This document shows, one piece after another, positions 1 to 8,518 of a DNA stretch of 64,000 nucleotides (position 1 is its first letter; the number at the start of each line of letters is the position of its first letter). The translations under genes and the position numbers were made by a program. The stretch comes from JANMDU01 sp043777675 (GTDB lineage: Bacteria > Pseudomonadota > Gammaproteobacteria > Burkholderiales > Burkholderiaceae_C). The notes below the pieces were generated by a model. It saw only the letters and a program-made list of their open reading frames with translations, ran no database searches and was not told the origin of the DNA. The DNA lies in contig JAYWHR010000010.1 of assembly GCA_043777675.1 (NCBI GenBank), forward strand, positions 5,979 through 69,978. The letters are read 5' to 3'.

Positions 1-1
1 T

Positions 2-304
2 CTTGATCACGTCAACTTAAGCTTCAGCGAGGCCAGTGATGGCACCTATGTCTCGCTGTCGGGCTATGCCCAACTCAGCTCTGATCGCCAACAGGTGCAC
101 CGATTATGGAGCGCGTTTGCCAAGCCGTGGTTTCCAGAGGGCCCTGACTCACCGAATATCATTCTTCTTAAATTCATCCCTACAGGTGCTGAGTACTGGG
201 ATGCGCCTCACAGCAGCACGATCCGGCTGTTCGCGATGGCCGCCTCAATCGTTGCGGGCAAACCCATTGGCATGGGCGACAATGAAACGCTTCGGCAGCT
301 TTGA
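2..304 (+). CDS. Pyridoxamine 5'-phosphate oxidase-like general stress protein, C-terminal part
   Basis: The reading frame is open from the left edge of the window and ends at TGA 302-304, so only about 100 C-terminal residues are present. The residues resemble the C-terminal half of the general stress protein / PNPOx-like split-barrel family: a VSLSGYAQL strand, then WSAFAKPWFPEG and a WDAPHSS segment near the end. Family members bind flavin or related cofactors and are small soluble proteins. The N-terminus and any cofactor-binding residues lie outside the window, so the specific function cannot be judged. Family assignment is by pattern recognition only. Confidence 0.65.
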   Translation, partial: LDHVNLSFSEASDGTYVSLSGYAQLSSDRQQVHRLWSAFAKPWFPEGPDSPNIILLKFIPTGAEYWDAPHSSTIRLFAMAASIVAGKPIGMGDNETLRQL

Positions 305-375
305 TTAACGATCATTAATCGTCACTATCTAGTAGCGCAGGCAAGCTGACGTTGCATTTGCGCAGGAAACTTTAT

Positions 376-798
376 ATGAAATTTACCTTGACCAGCTGGA
401 TTGCGGCCTACGCGGCTACCGCATTGGTAATGATCGTGATTGATCTGATCTGGCTGGGCGTTGTTGCCAAGCCTTGGTATCAAGCAGGCATGGGGCATTT
501 GATGGCACCTTCGCCAAATTTACCGGCTGCTGCATTTTTCTACGCCATGTTTCCGGTAGGGCTCATGCTGTTTGCTGTGATTCCTCAGGCCAACACTGAA
601 GGATTTACCCATGTGGCGATTTGGGGTGCCGCGTTTGGGTTCTTCTCCTACGCCACTTACGACCTGACAAATCTTGCCACCTTGAAAGATTACCCACTCA
701 AGCTCGCCCTGCTAGATATAAGTTGGGGCACTTTCGTCAGTGCAGTGGCTGCCGTCGCAGGCAAAGCGGCTCACAATTATTGGATCAAAGGTGGTTAG
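376..798 (+). CDS. DUF2177 family small membrane protein
   Basis: This 140-residue protein has four hydrophobic segments, the first at about residues 5-28 (TALVMIVIDLIWLGVV), then around 50-65, 75-95 and 110-130. The spacing and motifs such as DLIWLGVV and YDLTNLATLKDYP are typical of DUF2177, an inner-membrane family of unknown function. I chose the ATG at 376, because a purine-rich AGGAAA lies just upstream at 362-367; an upstream in-frame ATG at 352 would add eight residues that do not look like a membrane protein start. It stands alone, downstream of the stress-protein tail and followed by a dispersed repeat copy. Confidence 0.8.
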   Translation: MKFTLTSWIAAYAATALVMIVIDLIWLGVVAKPWYQAGMGHLMAPSPNLPAAAFFYAMFPVGLMLFAVIPQANTEGFTHVAIWGAAFGFFSYATYDLTNLATLKDYPLKLALLDISWGTFVSAVAAVAGKAAHNYWIKGG

Positions 799-843
799 GC
801 ATCTCGTTGTTTGCTCATATCAACAACGCAATTTTAAAGTTCG

Positions 844-900
844 GTAGCTATATTTTTCATAGCATCACAAGCAAAGAATACGCCGGCTAAATGCCACTTT
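844..900 (+). repeat. Dispersed CCGGC repeat, copy 1 (forward)
   Basis: This is an intergenic copy. It starts with a GCTA...TAGC mini-hairpin (848-864), followed by GCAAAGAATACGCCGGCTA and GCCACTTT. The core is at 877-889. It lies after DUF2177 and before the small minus-strand gene. Confidence 0.75.
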
Positions 901-951
901 GTCTTGCTAATTCAGCCGTTAGCACAGGCTGCACCCGTACCGCTGCGCACT

Positions 952-1116
952 TCACCGCACGACGCGCAACACAGCCATCGCATTGCCGCGCAACTCAGCA
1001 GCATCGCCTCGCGACAAACCACGCGCAGAACCCGCGCGCTCAAGCAATTGGCGCGCTGCGAGAGCATTGTTACGGCGGTTGAACAAGGCGGCTATGAATG
1101 ATTTGAATGCGTTCAT
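952..1116 (-). CDS. Small conserved-looking protein, 54 residues
   Basis: An ATG on the minus strand at 1116 is preceded by the purine-rich GAGAGAAC and opens a 54-codon frame ending in TGA at 952-954. The product begins MNAFKSFIAALFNRRNNALA, continues with an Arg/Ala/Leu-rich helix and ends in AVLRVVR. It reads like a small basic, mostly helical protein and resembles short proteins I associate with Comamonadaceae, but I cannot name a family. No signal peptide or catalytic motif is visible. The gene is antisense to several spurious plus-strand frames; the ribosome binding site and the protein-like composition favour the minus strand. Confidence 0.55.
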   Translation of the reverse strand: MNAFKSFIAALFNRRNNALAARQLLERAGSARGLSRGDAAELRGNAMAVLRVVR

Positions 1117-1297
1117 GGTGTTCTCTCTTTGGCACGCCGCCGTGTCGAAAGATACGGATCAGTGCGCCTTAAACATAAGGTAAATCTTAATGACCCAAGA
1201 ATAAGGGTTAACCCGATATTTGCAAAGCTTTTCTCATGCGCAAATTGCATAACAACGAGGAGGCGAGTTATAACCGATCTCAAATTTTTAGTTTTAT

Positions 1298-1352
1298 CGC
1301 TACTAGTTACATAGCAGCATACGCAACAAATACGCCGGCTATTGCCCATTTT
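1298..1352 (+). repeat. Dispersed CCGGC repeat, copy 2 (forward)
   Basis: This intergenic copy lies between the small gene and the rpoD terminator. GCTACTAGTTACATAGC forms the 5' mini-hairpin, then ACGCAACAAATACGCCGGCTA and GCCCATTTT follow. The core is at 1328-1341. Confidence 0.8.
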
Positions 1353-1368
1353 GATCATTAAAAGACAT

Positions 1369-1402
1369 TAAAAAACCGTCTCAGCATTCACTGAGACGGT
1401 TT
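1369..1402 (-). terminator. Rho-independent terminator of rpoD
   Basis: A perfect 12-bp stem (1373-1384 with 1391-1402, sequence AAACCGTCTCAG) encloses a 6-base loop. On the minus strand it is followed by a run of T. It lies about 30 bases after the rpoD stop. Confidence 0.85.
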
Positions 1403-1432
1403 CGGCAATTTAGCACTGTGCCACGGCTACCG

Positions 1433-3649
1433 TTATGCGTTATCCACAAAGCTGCGCAGCTTATCGGAGCGCGAAGGATGCTTGAGCTTACGCAATGCCT
1501 TGGCTTCGATCTGGCGGATACGCTCGCGCGTCACGTCAAATTGCTTGCCCACTTCTTCCAGCGTGTGGTCTGTGGACATCTCGATACCGAAGCGCATGCG
1601 AAGCACTTTGGCTTCGCGGGGCGTGAGGGAATCCAAAATGTCTTTGACCACATCGCGCAGACCGGCTTGCATCGCGGCTTCCATGGGCGCGGTATTGGCG
1701 CTGTCCTCGATGAAATCACCCAAGTGGCTGTCGTCATCGTCACCAATCGGCGTTTCCATGCTGATCGGCTCTTTGGCAATTTTCATGATCTTGCGGATTT
1801 TGTCTTCCGCAATTTCCATTTTCTCTGCGAGCAGCGCGGCATCAGGCTCGAAGCCAAACTCTTGCAAATGCTGGCGGCTAATGCGGTTCATCTTATTGAT
1901 CGTCTCGATCATGTGAACCGGGATACGAATCGTGCGCGCCTGATCAGCAATAGAGCGGGTGATCGCTTGGCGAATCCACCATGTAGCGTACGTGGAGAAT
2001 TTGTACCCACGGCGGTATTCGAATTTATCCACCGCTTTCATCAATCCAATGTTGCCCTCTTGAATCAGATCCAAGAATTGCAAGCCGCGATTCGTATATT
2101 TCTTCGCGATCGAAATCACGAGGCGCAAGTTGGCCTCAATCATTTCTTTTTTGGCGTGGCGAGAGTTGCGCTCGCCATCGTTCATGCGCTTGTTGATGTC
2201 TTTCAAATCTTCTAGCGGCACGACCACGCGCGATTGCAAGCTGATCAGCTTGTTTTGCAGCTCTTGCACAGGCGGTATGTAACGCCCCATCGTGACCGAC
2301 CAGTTTTTGCCCGATTTGGCCTGCATCTCGATCCATTTCAAATCGAGCAAATAGCTTTTGGTCTTCTTGCCCATTTTGTCACGGCCAGAAAACTCTTCCA
2401 CAAATTTGTCTTGCGGGTAACCGCATTTCTCCACGATGATCTTGCGCAACTCGCGTTCCACCTTGCGCACATCAGCCACTTGTCCGCGCACCATTTCACA
2501 CAAGCGCTCAATCGTCTTGGCGGTAAAACGAATCAGCATCAGCTCATCGGTGACAGATTTTTGAGCTTTGTGATAAGCCACGGTGCCGTAGCCCTCTTTG
2601 TCGTAGCTTTTGTGCAGCTTTTCAAAATGGCCGCGGATCACGTCAAAGCGCGTATAGGCTTCAACTTGCAACTCTTCCAAGCGCTTGGTCATGGCCTTGT
2701 TGGCCTTGGCTTCTTCGTCGCCTTCGCTGTCGTCGTACTCGTCAAAATCTTCTTCGGCTACGAAATCGTCAGCCGCATTCGGATTCACAAAACCATCAAC
2801 CACCGCCGAAATCAAGACTTTCTTTTCCTGAACTTCGGTCATCATGTTGAAGATTTCTTGAATCGTGGCGGGGCTGTGCGAGATGGCTTCCATCATCGCG
2901 TTCAGGCCGCCTTCAATCCGCTTGGCGATCTCGATCTCGCCTTCGCGCGTGAGCAACTCCACCGTGCCCATCTCGCGCATATACATTCGCACAGGATCGG
3001 TCGTGCGGCCAAACTCTGAGTCAACAGTTGACAGTGCTGCTTCAGCCTCTTCTTCAGCCTCTTCATCACTGGCCGCTGTAGGCGTCACATTGTTGAGTAG
3101 CAGTGTCTCGGCATCGGGCGTTTGCTCATAGACGGCAATGCCCATATCGTTGAGCAGCGAATACACAATCTCTAACGTCTCGGCATCGACCAGCTTATCG
3201 GGCAGGTGATCATTGATCTCAGAATGCGTGAGGAAGCCGCGCGTTTTGCCCAGTTTAATCAGCGCTTTCAGGCGTACGCGGCGCTTGGCCAAATCTTCTT
3301 CGGAGAGCACCGTCTCATCGAGGCCGAATTCTTTCATCAAGGCGCGCTCTTTGGCCTTGGAAATTTTCATGCGCAATGGCTTGATCTTTTCGCCGTTTTC
3401 ATCCAGCGCAACGACCACTGGCTCAGCGACCTCTTCTATGATCGCTTCAATCTCGTGATCGTCTTCAGTGTTAATGCTGCCCTTTGGCTTGGGGCCACGT
3501 TTCGCGCCTTTTGGTTTTTCAGGAGCGGCCTTAGCTGCCGGTTTCGCGGCTGGCTTAACAGCAACGGCTTTGGTAGCAGCTTTTACGACGACTGGAGCGG
3601 CTTTAGCAGCCACGTTTACGGCTGGCTTGGCTGGGGGTTTAGTGGGCAT
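1433..3649 (-). CDS. rpoD: RNA polymerase primary sigma factor RpoD (sigma-70)
   Basis: This 738-residue protein is the housekeeping sigma factor that directs RNA polymerase to most promoters. Residues 1-55 are a lysine/alanine/proline-rich extension common in beta-proteobacterial RpoD. Region 1.1 follows, then an acidic non-conserved stretch (about 270-310, EEDFDEYDDSEGDEEA). Region 2 is near 500-575 with NLRLVISIAKKYTNRGLQ and YKFSTYATWWIRQAITR, region 3 follows, and region 4 is near 693-725 with the helix-turn-helix FDVTRERIRQIEAKALRKL. All core elements are intact. The gene ends in a clear terminator. dnaG, often its upstream neighbour, is not adjacent here; a roughly 200-base leader and a promoter-like extended -10 lie upstream. 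Confidence 0.97.
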   Translation of the reverse strand: MPTKPPAKPAVNVAAKAAPVVVKAATKAVAVKPAAKPAAKAAPEKPKGAKRGPKPKGSINTEDDHEIEAIIEEVAEPVVVALDENGEKIKPLRMKISKAKERALMKEFGLDETVLSEEDLAKRRVRLKALIKLGKTRGFLTHSEINDHLPDKLVDAETLEIVYSLLNDMGIAVYEQTPDAETLLLNNVTPTAASDEEAEEEAEAALSTVDSEFGRTTDPVRMYMREMGTVELLTREGEIEIAKRIEGGLNAMMEAISHSPATIQEIFNMMTEVQEKKVLISAVVDGFVNPNAADDFVAEEDFDEYDDSEGDEEAKANKAMTKRLEELQVEAYTRFDVIRGHFEKLHKSYDKEGYGTVAYHKAQKSVTDELMLIRFTAKTIERLCEMVRGQVADVRKVERELRKIIVEKCGYPQDKFVEEFSGRDKMGKKTKSYLLDLKWIEMQAKSGKNWSVTMGRYIPPVQELQNKLISLQSRVVVPLEDLKDINKRMNDGERNSRHAKKEMIEANLRLVISIAKKYTNRGLQFLDLIQEGNIGLMKAVDKFEYRRGYKFSTYATWWIRQAITRSIADQARTIRIPVHMIETINKMNRISRQHLQEFGFEPDAALLAEKMEIAEDKIRKIMKIAKEPISMETPIGDDDDSHLGDFIEDSANTAPMEAAMQAGLRDVVKDILDSLTPREAKVLRMRFGIEMSTDHTLEEVGKQFDVTRERIRQIEAKALRKLKHPSRSDKLRSFVDNA

Positions 3650-3862
3650 TCAGACACCTATAGAAAAGATTCAAACGCACGTGCAAGCCAAGGGAAATCA
3701 GGACCTTGGGCGAACAAAATGCAGAAGGAGACAACACAAGAGGGTTGGGCGAACATTTGGTGTGCAGTCCTTGCGTGTAAGGCGTTGACGCGGGGGTCAA
3801 GTGGGAAAAATCCCGAGTGCCTACGGAGGTGCTGCTGTCGCGCTTGCGTTGCTGTTACACGG

Positions 3863-3871
3863 ATTATACCA
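3863..3871 (-). promoter_or_regulatory. Putative rpoD promoter, extended -10
   Basis: On the minus strand the sequence reads TGGTATAAT, a consensus -10 hexamer with the TG of an extended -10. No good -35 is visible at the usual spacing, which fits an extended -10 promoter. The predicted start would leave about 200 bases of untranslated leader before rpoD. Confidence 0.5.
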
Positions 3872-3916
3872 AAGTGCTGATGATCGCGTCGCTAAAAACT
3901 TCCAACATGTGTCAGC

Positions 3917-4504
3917 TTAAACTTCAAACTGCGTGACGTTTTTACCTTTGAACGGAGCATAAAAAGCCTTGATGGCGATCATGTCTTTTTCGATATCGCC
4001 ACTGGGATAAAAGAGCGGTCCTAGCCCACTGCGCTTTTGTGAATAATCCATGAAGGCCATGACGATGGGCACTTTTGCGGTGTAAGCGATGTAGTAAAAA
4101 CCCGTTTTCCAATAGGTGGCTTTGCTGCGTGTACCCTCGGGCGGAACGATGAGCTGAAGTGGGCCGTCGGCATTCACGATAGCTTGCGCTGATGCCGCGA
4201 CTAAATTAGTGGATTGCTCACGGTTGACCGCAATGCCCCCCAGCCAACGCATCACCGGGCCAAATGGCCATTTGAATAGACTGCTCTTGCCCATCCAATA
4301 CGGATTCACGCGAAGCGCGAAACACACCATGAGCGTGTATGGCAAATCCCAGTTGCTCGTATGCGGCGCAGCGATGAAAACGGATTTGCTGGCCTCGGGT
4401 TGCAAGCTGCCCTCAACCTGCCAACCCGTCAACTTGAGGAAAGCGATGGAGCCTGCGCGCAGGAGTGAATTAACCACGGGTGTGGTGAAGATGGTGCGAT
4501 GCAT
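3917..4504 (-). CDS. 1-acyl-sn-glycerol-3-phosphate acyltransferase-like protein
   Basis: This 195-residue protein carries the acyltransferase HX4D motif as HTSNWD (about residues 48-53) and the PPEGTRS motif (about 122-128) used in acceptor phosphate binding. These identify the PlsC-like lysophospholipid acyltransferase superfamily, which transfers acyl chains to lysophosphatidic acid or related acceptors at the inner membrane. It is shorter than canonical PlsC (about 240 residues) and has only one moderately hydrophobic N-terminal stretch. The substrate cannot be told from sequence. It sits downstream of ppa in the same direction with a 47-base gap and may be co-transcribed with it. Confidence 0.85.
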   Translation of the reverse strand: MHRTIFTTPVVNSLLRAGSIAFLKLTGWQVEGSLQPEASKSVFIAAPHTSNWDLPYTLMVCFALRVNPYWMGKSSLFKWPFGPVMRWLGGIAVNREQSTNLVAASAQAIVNADGPLQLIVPPEGTRSKATYWKTGFYYIAYTAKVPIVMAFMDYSQKRSGLGPLFYPSGDIEKDMIAIKAFYAPFKGKNVTQFEV

Positions 4505-4551
4505 GAGGTGAGGCTCGGTGACTCACCGATCCATGAAGGGGCTAAATGGGC

Positions 4552-5088
4552 TTACTTTTTCGCGGCGTTGTAGGCTGCCATGCCATCAGTGATTTCTTTG
4601 TGCGCGGCATCCACGCCTTCCCAACCTAAAACCTTGACCCATTTACCGTCTTCCAAATCTTTGTAATGCTCAAAGAAATGGCTGATGGTGCGCAAGCGCA
4701 GTGGGTTCAAGTCTTCTGGCTTTTTCCACTGCGTGTACAAGCTGCACTTCTTGTCAATAGGCACGGCGAGCAGTTTCCCGTCTTCTCCGGCTTCGTCTTC
4801 CATTTTCAAAATGCCAATCGCGCGGCAGGTGATCACCACGCCGGGGATCAAGGGCACGGGAGTGATCACGAGCACATCGACTGGGTCGCCATCACCAGAG
4901 AGCGTTTTGGGGATATAGCCGTAGTTCGTCGGGTAGTGCATGGCTGTGCTCATGAAGCGATCCACGAAGATGGCGCCAGATTCTTTATCCACCTCATATT
5001 TGATGGGGTCTGCGTTCATAGGAATTTCGATGATCACGTTAAATTCATGCGGTGCATTTTTGCCAGGTGGCACATGGTCAAGGGACAT
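4552..5088 (-). CDS. ppa: Soluble inorganic pyrophosphatase, family I
   Basis: This 178-residue protein matches the usual length of bacterial family I pyrophosphatases, cytoplasmic Mg-dependent enzymes that hydrolyse PPi to two phosphates and drive biosynthesis forward. The signature DGDPVDVLV with its three metal-binding aspartates is near residues 65-73; YPTNYGYIP precedes it and the lysine-rich DKKCSLYTQWK follows. It is divergently placed from the membrane pyrophosphatase gene, with 221 bases between the starts, so both PPi-handling enzymes share one control region. Confidence 0.96.
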   Translation of the reverse strand: MSLDHVPPGKNAPHEFNVIIEIPMNADPIKYEVDKESGAIFVDRFMSTAMHYPTNYGYIPKTLSGDGDPVDVLVITPVPLIPGVVITCRAIGILKMEDEAGEDGKLLAVPIDKKCSLYTQWKKPEDLNPLRLRTISHFFEHYKDLEDGKWVKVLGWEGVDAAHKEITDGMAAYNAAKK

Positions 5089-5243
5089 ATCGATCTCTTT
5101 TTAGAAAAATCACAAATTAAAGCAGTATTAACCCTGATTTTACTGACGCAAAACCTTCAAACGACATAAAGCCCTCACTTTTCAGGCTAAATTCCGGGAG
5201 TTGGCCAATTGTCCACGCAGCTCTCGGGTTTGCGGATGAGGAA

Positions 5244-5276
5244 GCAACGCTGCAGGTGCTAGCCCCTAAGCGTTGC
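5244..5276 (+). other. Hairpin in the hppA leader
   Basis: GCAACGCT (5244-5251) pairs with AGCGTTGC (5269-5276) around an 17-base loop, about 33 bases before the hppA start codon. It could influence leader stability or translation, but no riboswitch class is recognised. Confidence 0.35.
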
Positions 5277-5309
5277 ACCTTCTACGTAAAACCAAATGGA
5301 GAATGAAAT

Positions 5310-7829
5310 ATGACAGGCAACACAGCACTTATCATCGTGCTTCTTTGCGGTCTAGCCGCCGTAGTCTACGGCGTTTGGGCGCGCAATTGGATTCTTTCGC
5401 AAGACGCAGGCAATGCCCGCATGCAAGAAATTGCAGCAGCGATTCAAACTGGCGCAGCCGCTTATCTGGCGCGCCAATACAAAACGATCACAGTCGTTGG
5501 CGTGGTGCTGGCGATTTTGATTGGTTTGTTTCTTGATGGCATGTCGGCAGTTGGCTTCATTGTCGGCGCAGTGCTATCGGGCGCTTGCGGCTTCATCGGC
5601 ATGAATGTGAGTGTGCGTGCGAATGTGCGTACAGCACAGGCCGCCACTAAAGGCATTGGCCCCGCGCTGGATGTTGCCTTCCGCGGCGGCGCGATCACCG
5701 GCATGCTGGTGGTGGGCCTTGGCCTCCTCGGCGTGGCTATCTTTTATTGGTTCTTGGTCGGCAACGGCGCAATGACACCGGATAAAAATTTGGCCAAGAT
5801 GCTCAATCCTTTGATCGGCTTTGCATTCGGCTCATCATTGATCTCCATCTTCGCTCGTTTGGGCGGTGGTATTTTCACCAAAGGTGCAGATGTTGGCGCA
5901 GATTTGGTGGGCAAAGTGGAAGCGGGCATCCCAGAAGATGATCCACGCAACCCAGCCGTGATTGCCGATAACGTGGGCGATAACGTAGGCGATTGCGCTG
6001 GTATGGCTGCTGATTTGTTTGAAACCTATGCGGTGACTTTGATTGCCACGATGGTGCTGGGTGCTTTGCTGCTTTCTAACTCAGGCACAGCAGCGGTGAT
6101 TTACCCGATGATGCTCGGCGCAGTATCGATCATTGCATCGATCATTGGCTGCTTCTTCGTCAAGGCCTCGCCTGGCATGAAAAACGTGATGCCGGCGCTC
6201 TACAAAGGCTTGGCAGTTGCCGGCGGCTTGTCGCTGATTGCGTTTTATTTTGTCACCGTGGCAATCATGCCGGATAACGCGATCAAGGCCAGCGGCACGC
6301 AAATGGCGCTGTTTGGCGCTTGCGCGATCGGCTTGATTTTGACGGGCGCTCTTGTCTGGGTCACGGAGTACTACACCGGCACGCAATACGCTCCCGTGAA
6401 GCACATCGCCCAAGCGTCTACCACCGGCCATGGCACCAACATCATTGCTGGCTTGGGCGTGTCCATGCGCTCTACCGCTTGGCCTGTGATCTTTGTCTGT
6501 ATCGCCATTTATTGCTCTTATGCACTGGCTGGCCTTTATGGCATTGCGATTGCTGCCACTTCCATGCTCAGCATGGCAGGAATCGTTGTGGCGCTTGACG
6601 CTTACGGCCCCATCACCGACAACGCCGGAGGCATTGCTGAGATGGCTGAGCTACCCGCTTCTGTGCGCGAAGTCACTGATCCGCTGGACGCTGTGGGCAA
6701 CACCACCAAGGCCGTGACCAAGGGCTACGCGATTGGCTCAGCTGGCCTGGCCGCTCTTGTTCTGTTTGCGGATTACACCCACAAGCTGGAGTCTTATGGC
6801 AGCATTGTGAGCTTTGATCTCTCCAACCCGATGGTGATCATTGGCCTATTCATTGGTGGCTTGATTCCTTACCTCTTTGGCGCGATGGCGATGGAGGCCG
6901 TGGGCCGCGCTGCGGGCTCAGTGGTGGTGGAAGTGCGTCGCCAGTTCAAAGATGGCGAGATCATGGCGGGCAAACGCAAGCCTGACTACAGCGCTGCCGT
7001 AGACATGCTCACCACGGCTGCCATTAAAGAAATGATGATTCCATCATTACTCCCTGTCGTCGTGCCCGTCGTGGTGGGCTTGGCTCTTGGCCCTGCGGCG
7101 CTCGGCGGCTTGCTCATGGGCACGATCGTCACCGGCTTGTTCGTTGCGATTTCGATGTGTACCGGCGGTGGCGCTTGGGACAACGCCAAGAAACTCATCG
7201 AAGACAACTTCGTTGACAAAGACGGCGTAACGCACAAAAAAGGTGGCGACACACACAAAGCCGCCGTGACTGGCGACACCGTGGGTGATCCATACAAAGA
7301 CACTGCTGGCCCTGCTGTGAATCCGCTGATCAAGATTATCAATATCGTCGCGCTCTTGATTGTGCCGCTGATGATGTCGATTCACGGTAAACCAGCGCCT
7401 GTGGCCTCTGTTGCAGCACCAGTGGCAGTAACAGCTGCAGCTGCCCCAGTCGCTGCTCCTGCAGCAGCACCTACCGCTGCTGCCGCGCCAGCCGGCGATG
7501 CCGCCAGCGTAAAGGTTGACGGTGCAGTAGTGAAGTTTTACTTTGCACCCGGCAAGGCTGAACTCGCTGCAGGCGGAGACAAAGCGCTTGCACAAATCTT
7601 AGAAGCAGCCAAGAGCGGTAAGAAAATCGGCCTCAGCGGATACGTAGACGCAAGCGGTGATGCTGCTAAAAATGCAGAGCTTGCAAAGCAGCGCGCTTTT
7701 GCAGTGCGCGAGTTGCTTAAAGTCTCGGGTGTCAAAGAAGAACAAATCATGCTCGTTCGTCCGAATGACATCAAAGAAGGCTCCACCAGCGCGGCAGAAG
7801 GCCGCCGTGTGGAAGTTTTCATGATCTAA
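5310..7829 (+). CDS. hppA: Membrane-bound proton-pumping pyrophosphatase with C-terminal OmpA-like domain
   Basis: This 839-residue protein hydrolyses cytoplasmic PPi and pumps ions across the inner membrane. Residues 1 to about 690 form the polytopic pump with DVGADLVGKVE and DNVGDNVGDCAGMAADLF. The GNTTKAVTKG segment has Lys and Thr at the two positions that mark K-independent H+-PPases; K-dependent enzymes have Ala and Gly there. A linker rich in Ala, Pro and Val (about 693-730) follows the last membrane segment. Residues 735-839 form an OmpA-like domain with GYVDASGDAAKNAELAKQRA and GRRVEVF; the Asp and Arg used for peptidoglycan binding are kept. ATG 5310 follows GGAGA. A terminator follows. 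The fusion is unusual compared with standalone pumps of about 670-700 residues. Confidence 0.95.
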   Translation: MTGNTALIIVLLCGLAAVVYGVWARNWILSQDAGNARMQEIAAAIQTGAAAYLARQYKTITVVGVVLAILIGLFLDGMSAVGFIVGAVLSGACGFIGMNVSVRANVRTAQAATKGIGPALDVAFRGGAITGMLVVGLGLLGVAIFYWFLVGNGAMTPDKNLAKMLNPLIGFAFGSSLISIFARLGGGIFTKGADVGADLVGKVEAGIPEDDPRNPAVIADNVGDNVGDCAGMAADLFETYAVTLIATMVLGALLLSNSGTAAVIYPMMLGAVSIIASIIGCFFVKASPGMKNVMPALYKGLAVAGGLSLIAFYFVTVAIMPDNAIKASGTQMALFGACAIGLILTGALVWVTEYYTGTQYAPVKHIAQASTTGHGTNIIAGLGVSMRSTAWPVIFVCIAIYCSYALAGLYGIAIAATSMLSMAGIVVALDAYGPITDNAGGIAEMAELPASVREVTDPLDAVGNTTKAVTKGYAIGSAGLAALVLFADYTHKLESYGSIVSFDLSNPMVIIGLFIGGLIPYLFGAMAMEAVGRAAGSVVVEVRRQFKDGEIMAGKRKPDYSAAVDMLTTAAIKEMMIPSLLPVVVPVVVGLALGPAALGGLLMGTIVTGLFVAISMCTGGGAWDNAKKLIEDNFVDKDGVTHKKGGDTHKAAVTGDTVGDPYKDTAGPAVNPLIKIINIVALLIVPLMMSIHGKPAPVASVAAPVAVTAAAAPVAAPAAAPTAAAAPAGDAASVKVDGAVVKFYFAPGKAELAAGGDKALAQILEAAKSGKKIGLSGYVDASGDAAKNAELAKQRAFAVRELLKVSGVKEEQIMLVRPNDIKEGSTSAAEGRRVEVFMI

Positions 7830-7850
7830 CGCGATTTAGATCGCCACTCA

Positions 7851-7879
7851 AGCCGCTGATGTAAATCAGCGGCTTTTTT
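7851..7879 (+). terminator. Rho-independent terminator after hppA
   Basis: AGCCGCTGAT (7851-7860) pairs with ATCAGCGGCT (7865-7874) across a 4-base loop and is followed by six T. It begins 22 bases after the hppA stop. Confidence 0.9.
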
Positions 7880-7937
7880 GTTGTCTTTTTTCTCTTCATG
7901 ACGTTATATTCTCATCAATACCCAAAGGGAACTCATC

Positions 7938-8516
7938 ATGCGCCGTATTCTGCTTTCCGCTTCGTTCGCCCTCATCGCCACCAGCCTGATCGGCTGCGCG
8001 GCGATGCGCCCTCAACCGAAAACGCTCAACATTTCCCAAGAGCGTTTGATGCAACTGATCGGCAGCCAATTCCCCTTCAATAGCAAAATGCTAGAAGTGC
8101 TCGATGTCAATGTGAGTTCGCCTAAGATTAGTTTTGATGCAATCAACAACCGCATCAATACCTCACTGGATTTAAACGTTGCCGGCAGCGGCATCGTGGG
8201 TTTGCTCACCAAGCGCGACTACAAAGGCGGCATTGATCTGAGTTACGGCCTGCGCTTTGAACCAAGCGACAATTCTGTGCGCATGACCGATGTGAAGCTG
8301 GGCAAGCTGAGCGTAGATGGCGCACCTGACCTCATGGAACGCCCGATCTCGCGATTGGGCACAGCGCTTGCGCAAAAGCTGCTCTCAGATCAAGTGCTCT
8401 ACAAAATTAGCGACAAAGACATGGAAGCCGCCAAAGGTTGGGGCTACAAACCCGGCGCATTCAAAATCGGCTCATCTGGCTTAGCGATCACGCTTGATCC
8501 GATTGAGAAGAAGTAA
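7938..8516 (+). CDS. DUF1439 family lipoprotein
   Basis: This 192-residue protein starts with a lipoprotein signal peptide: MRRILLSASF, a hydrophobic stretch, then the lipobox LIGC with the cysteine near residue 20. The mature part matches the DUF1439 pattern (NISQERLMQLIGSQFP, later LGKLSVDGAP), a family of secreted beta-rich proteins of unknown function related in fold to lipid-binding proteins. No charged residue typical of inner-membrane retention follows the cysteine (CAAM), so outer-membrane sorting is likely. The next gene begins only two bases after the stop, so the two are probably translated from one transcript. Confidence 0.85.
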   Translation: MRRILLSASFALIATSLIGCAAMRPQPKTLNISQERLMQLIGSQFPFNSKMLEVLDVNVSSPKISFDAINNRINTSLDLNVAGSGIVGLLTKRDYKGGIDLSYGLRFEPSDNSVRMTDVKLGKLSVDGAPDLMERPISRLGTALAQKLLSDQVLYKISDKDMEAAKGWGYKPGAFKIGSSGLAITLDPIEKK

Positions 8517-8518
8517 AA

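Noticed and set aside
1418..2215. Long plus-strand open frame (265 codons) over the rpoD 3' half
   Set aside because: It is the antisense shadow of rpoD, whose protein is fully conserved; the antisense product has no recognisable domain and a His/Phe-rich composition typical of shadows.
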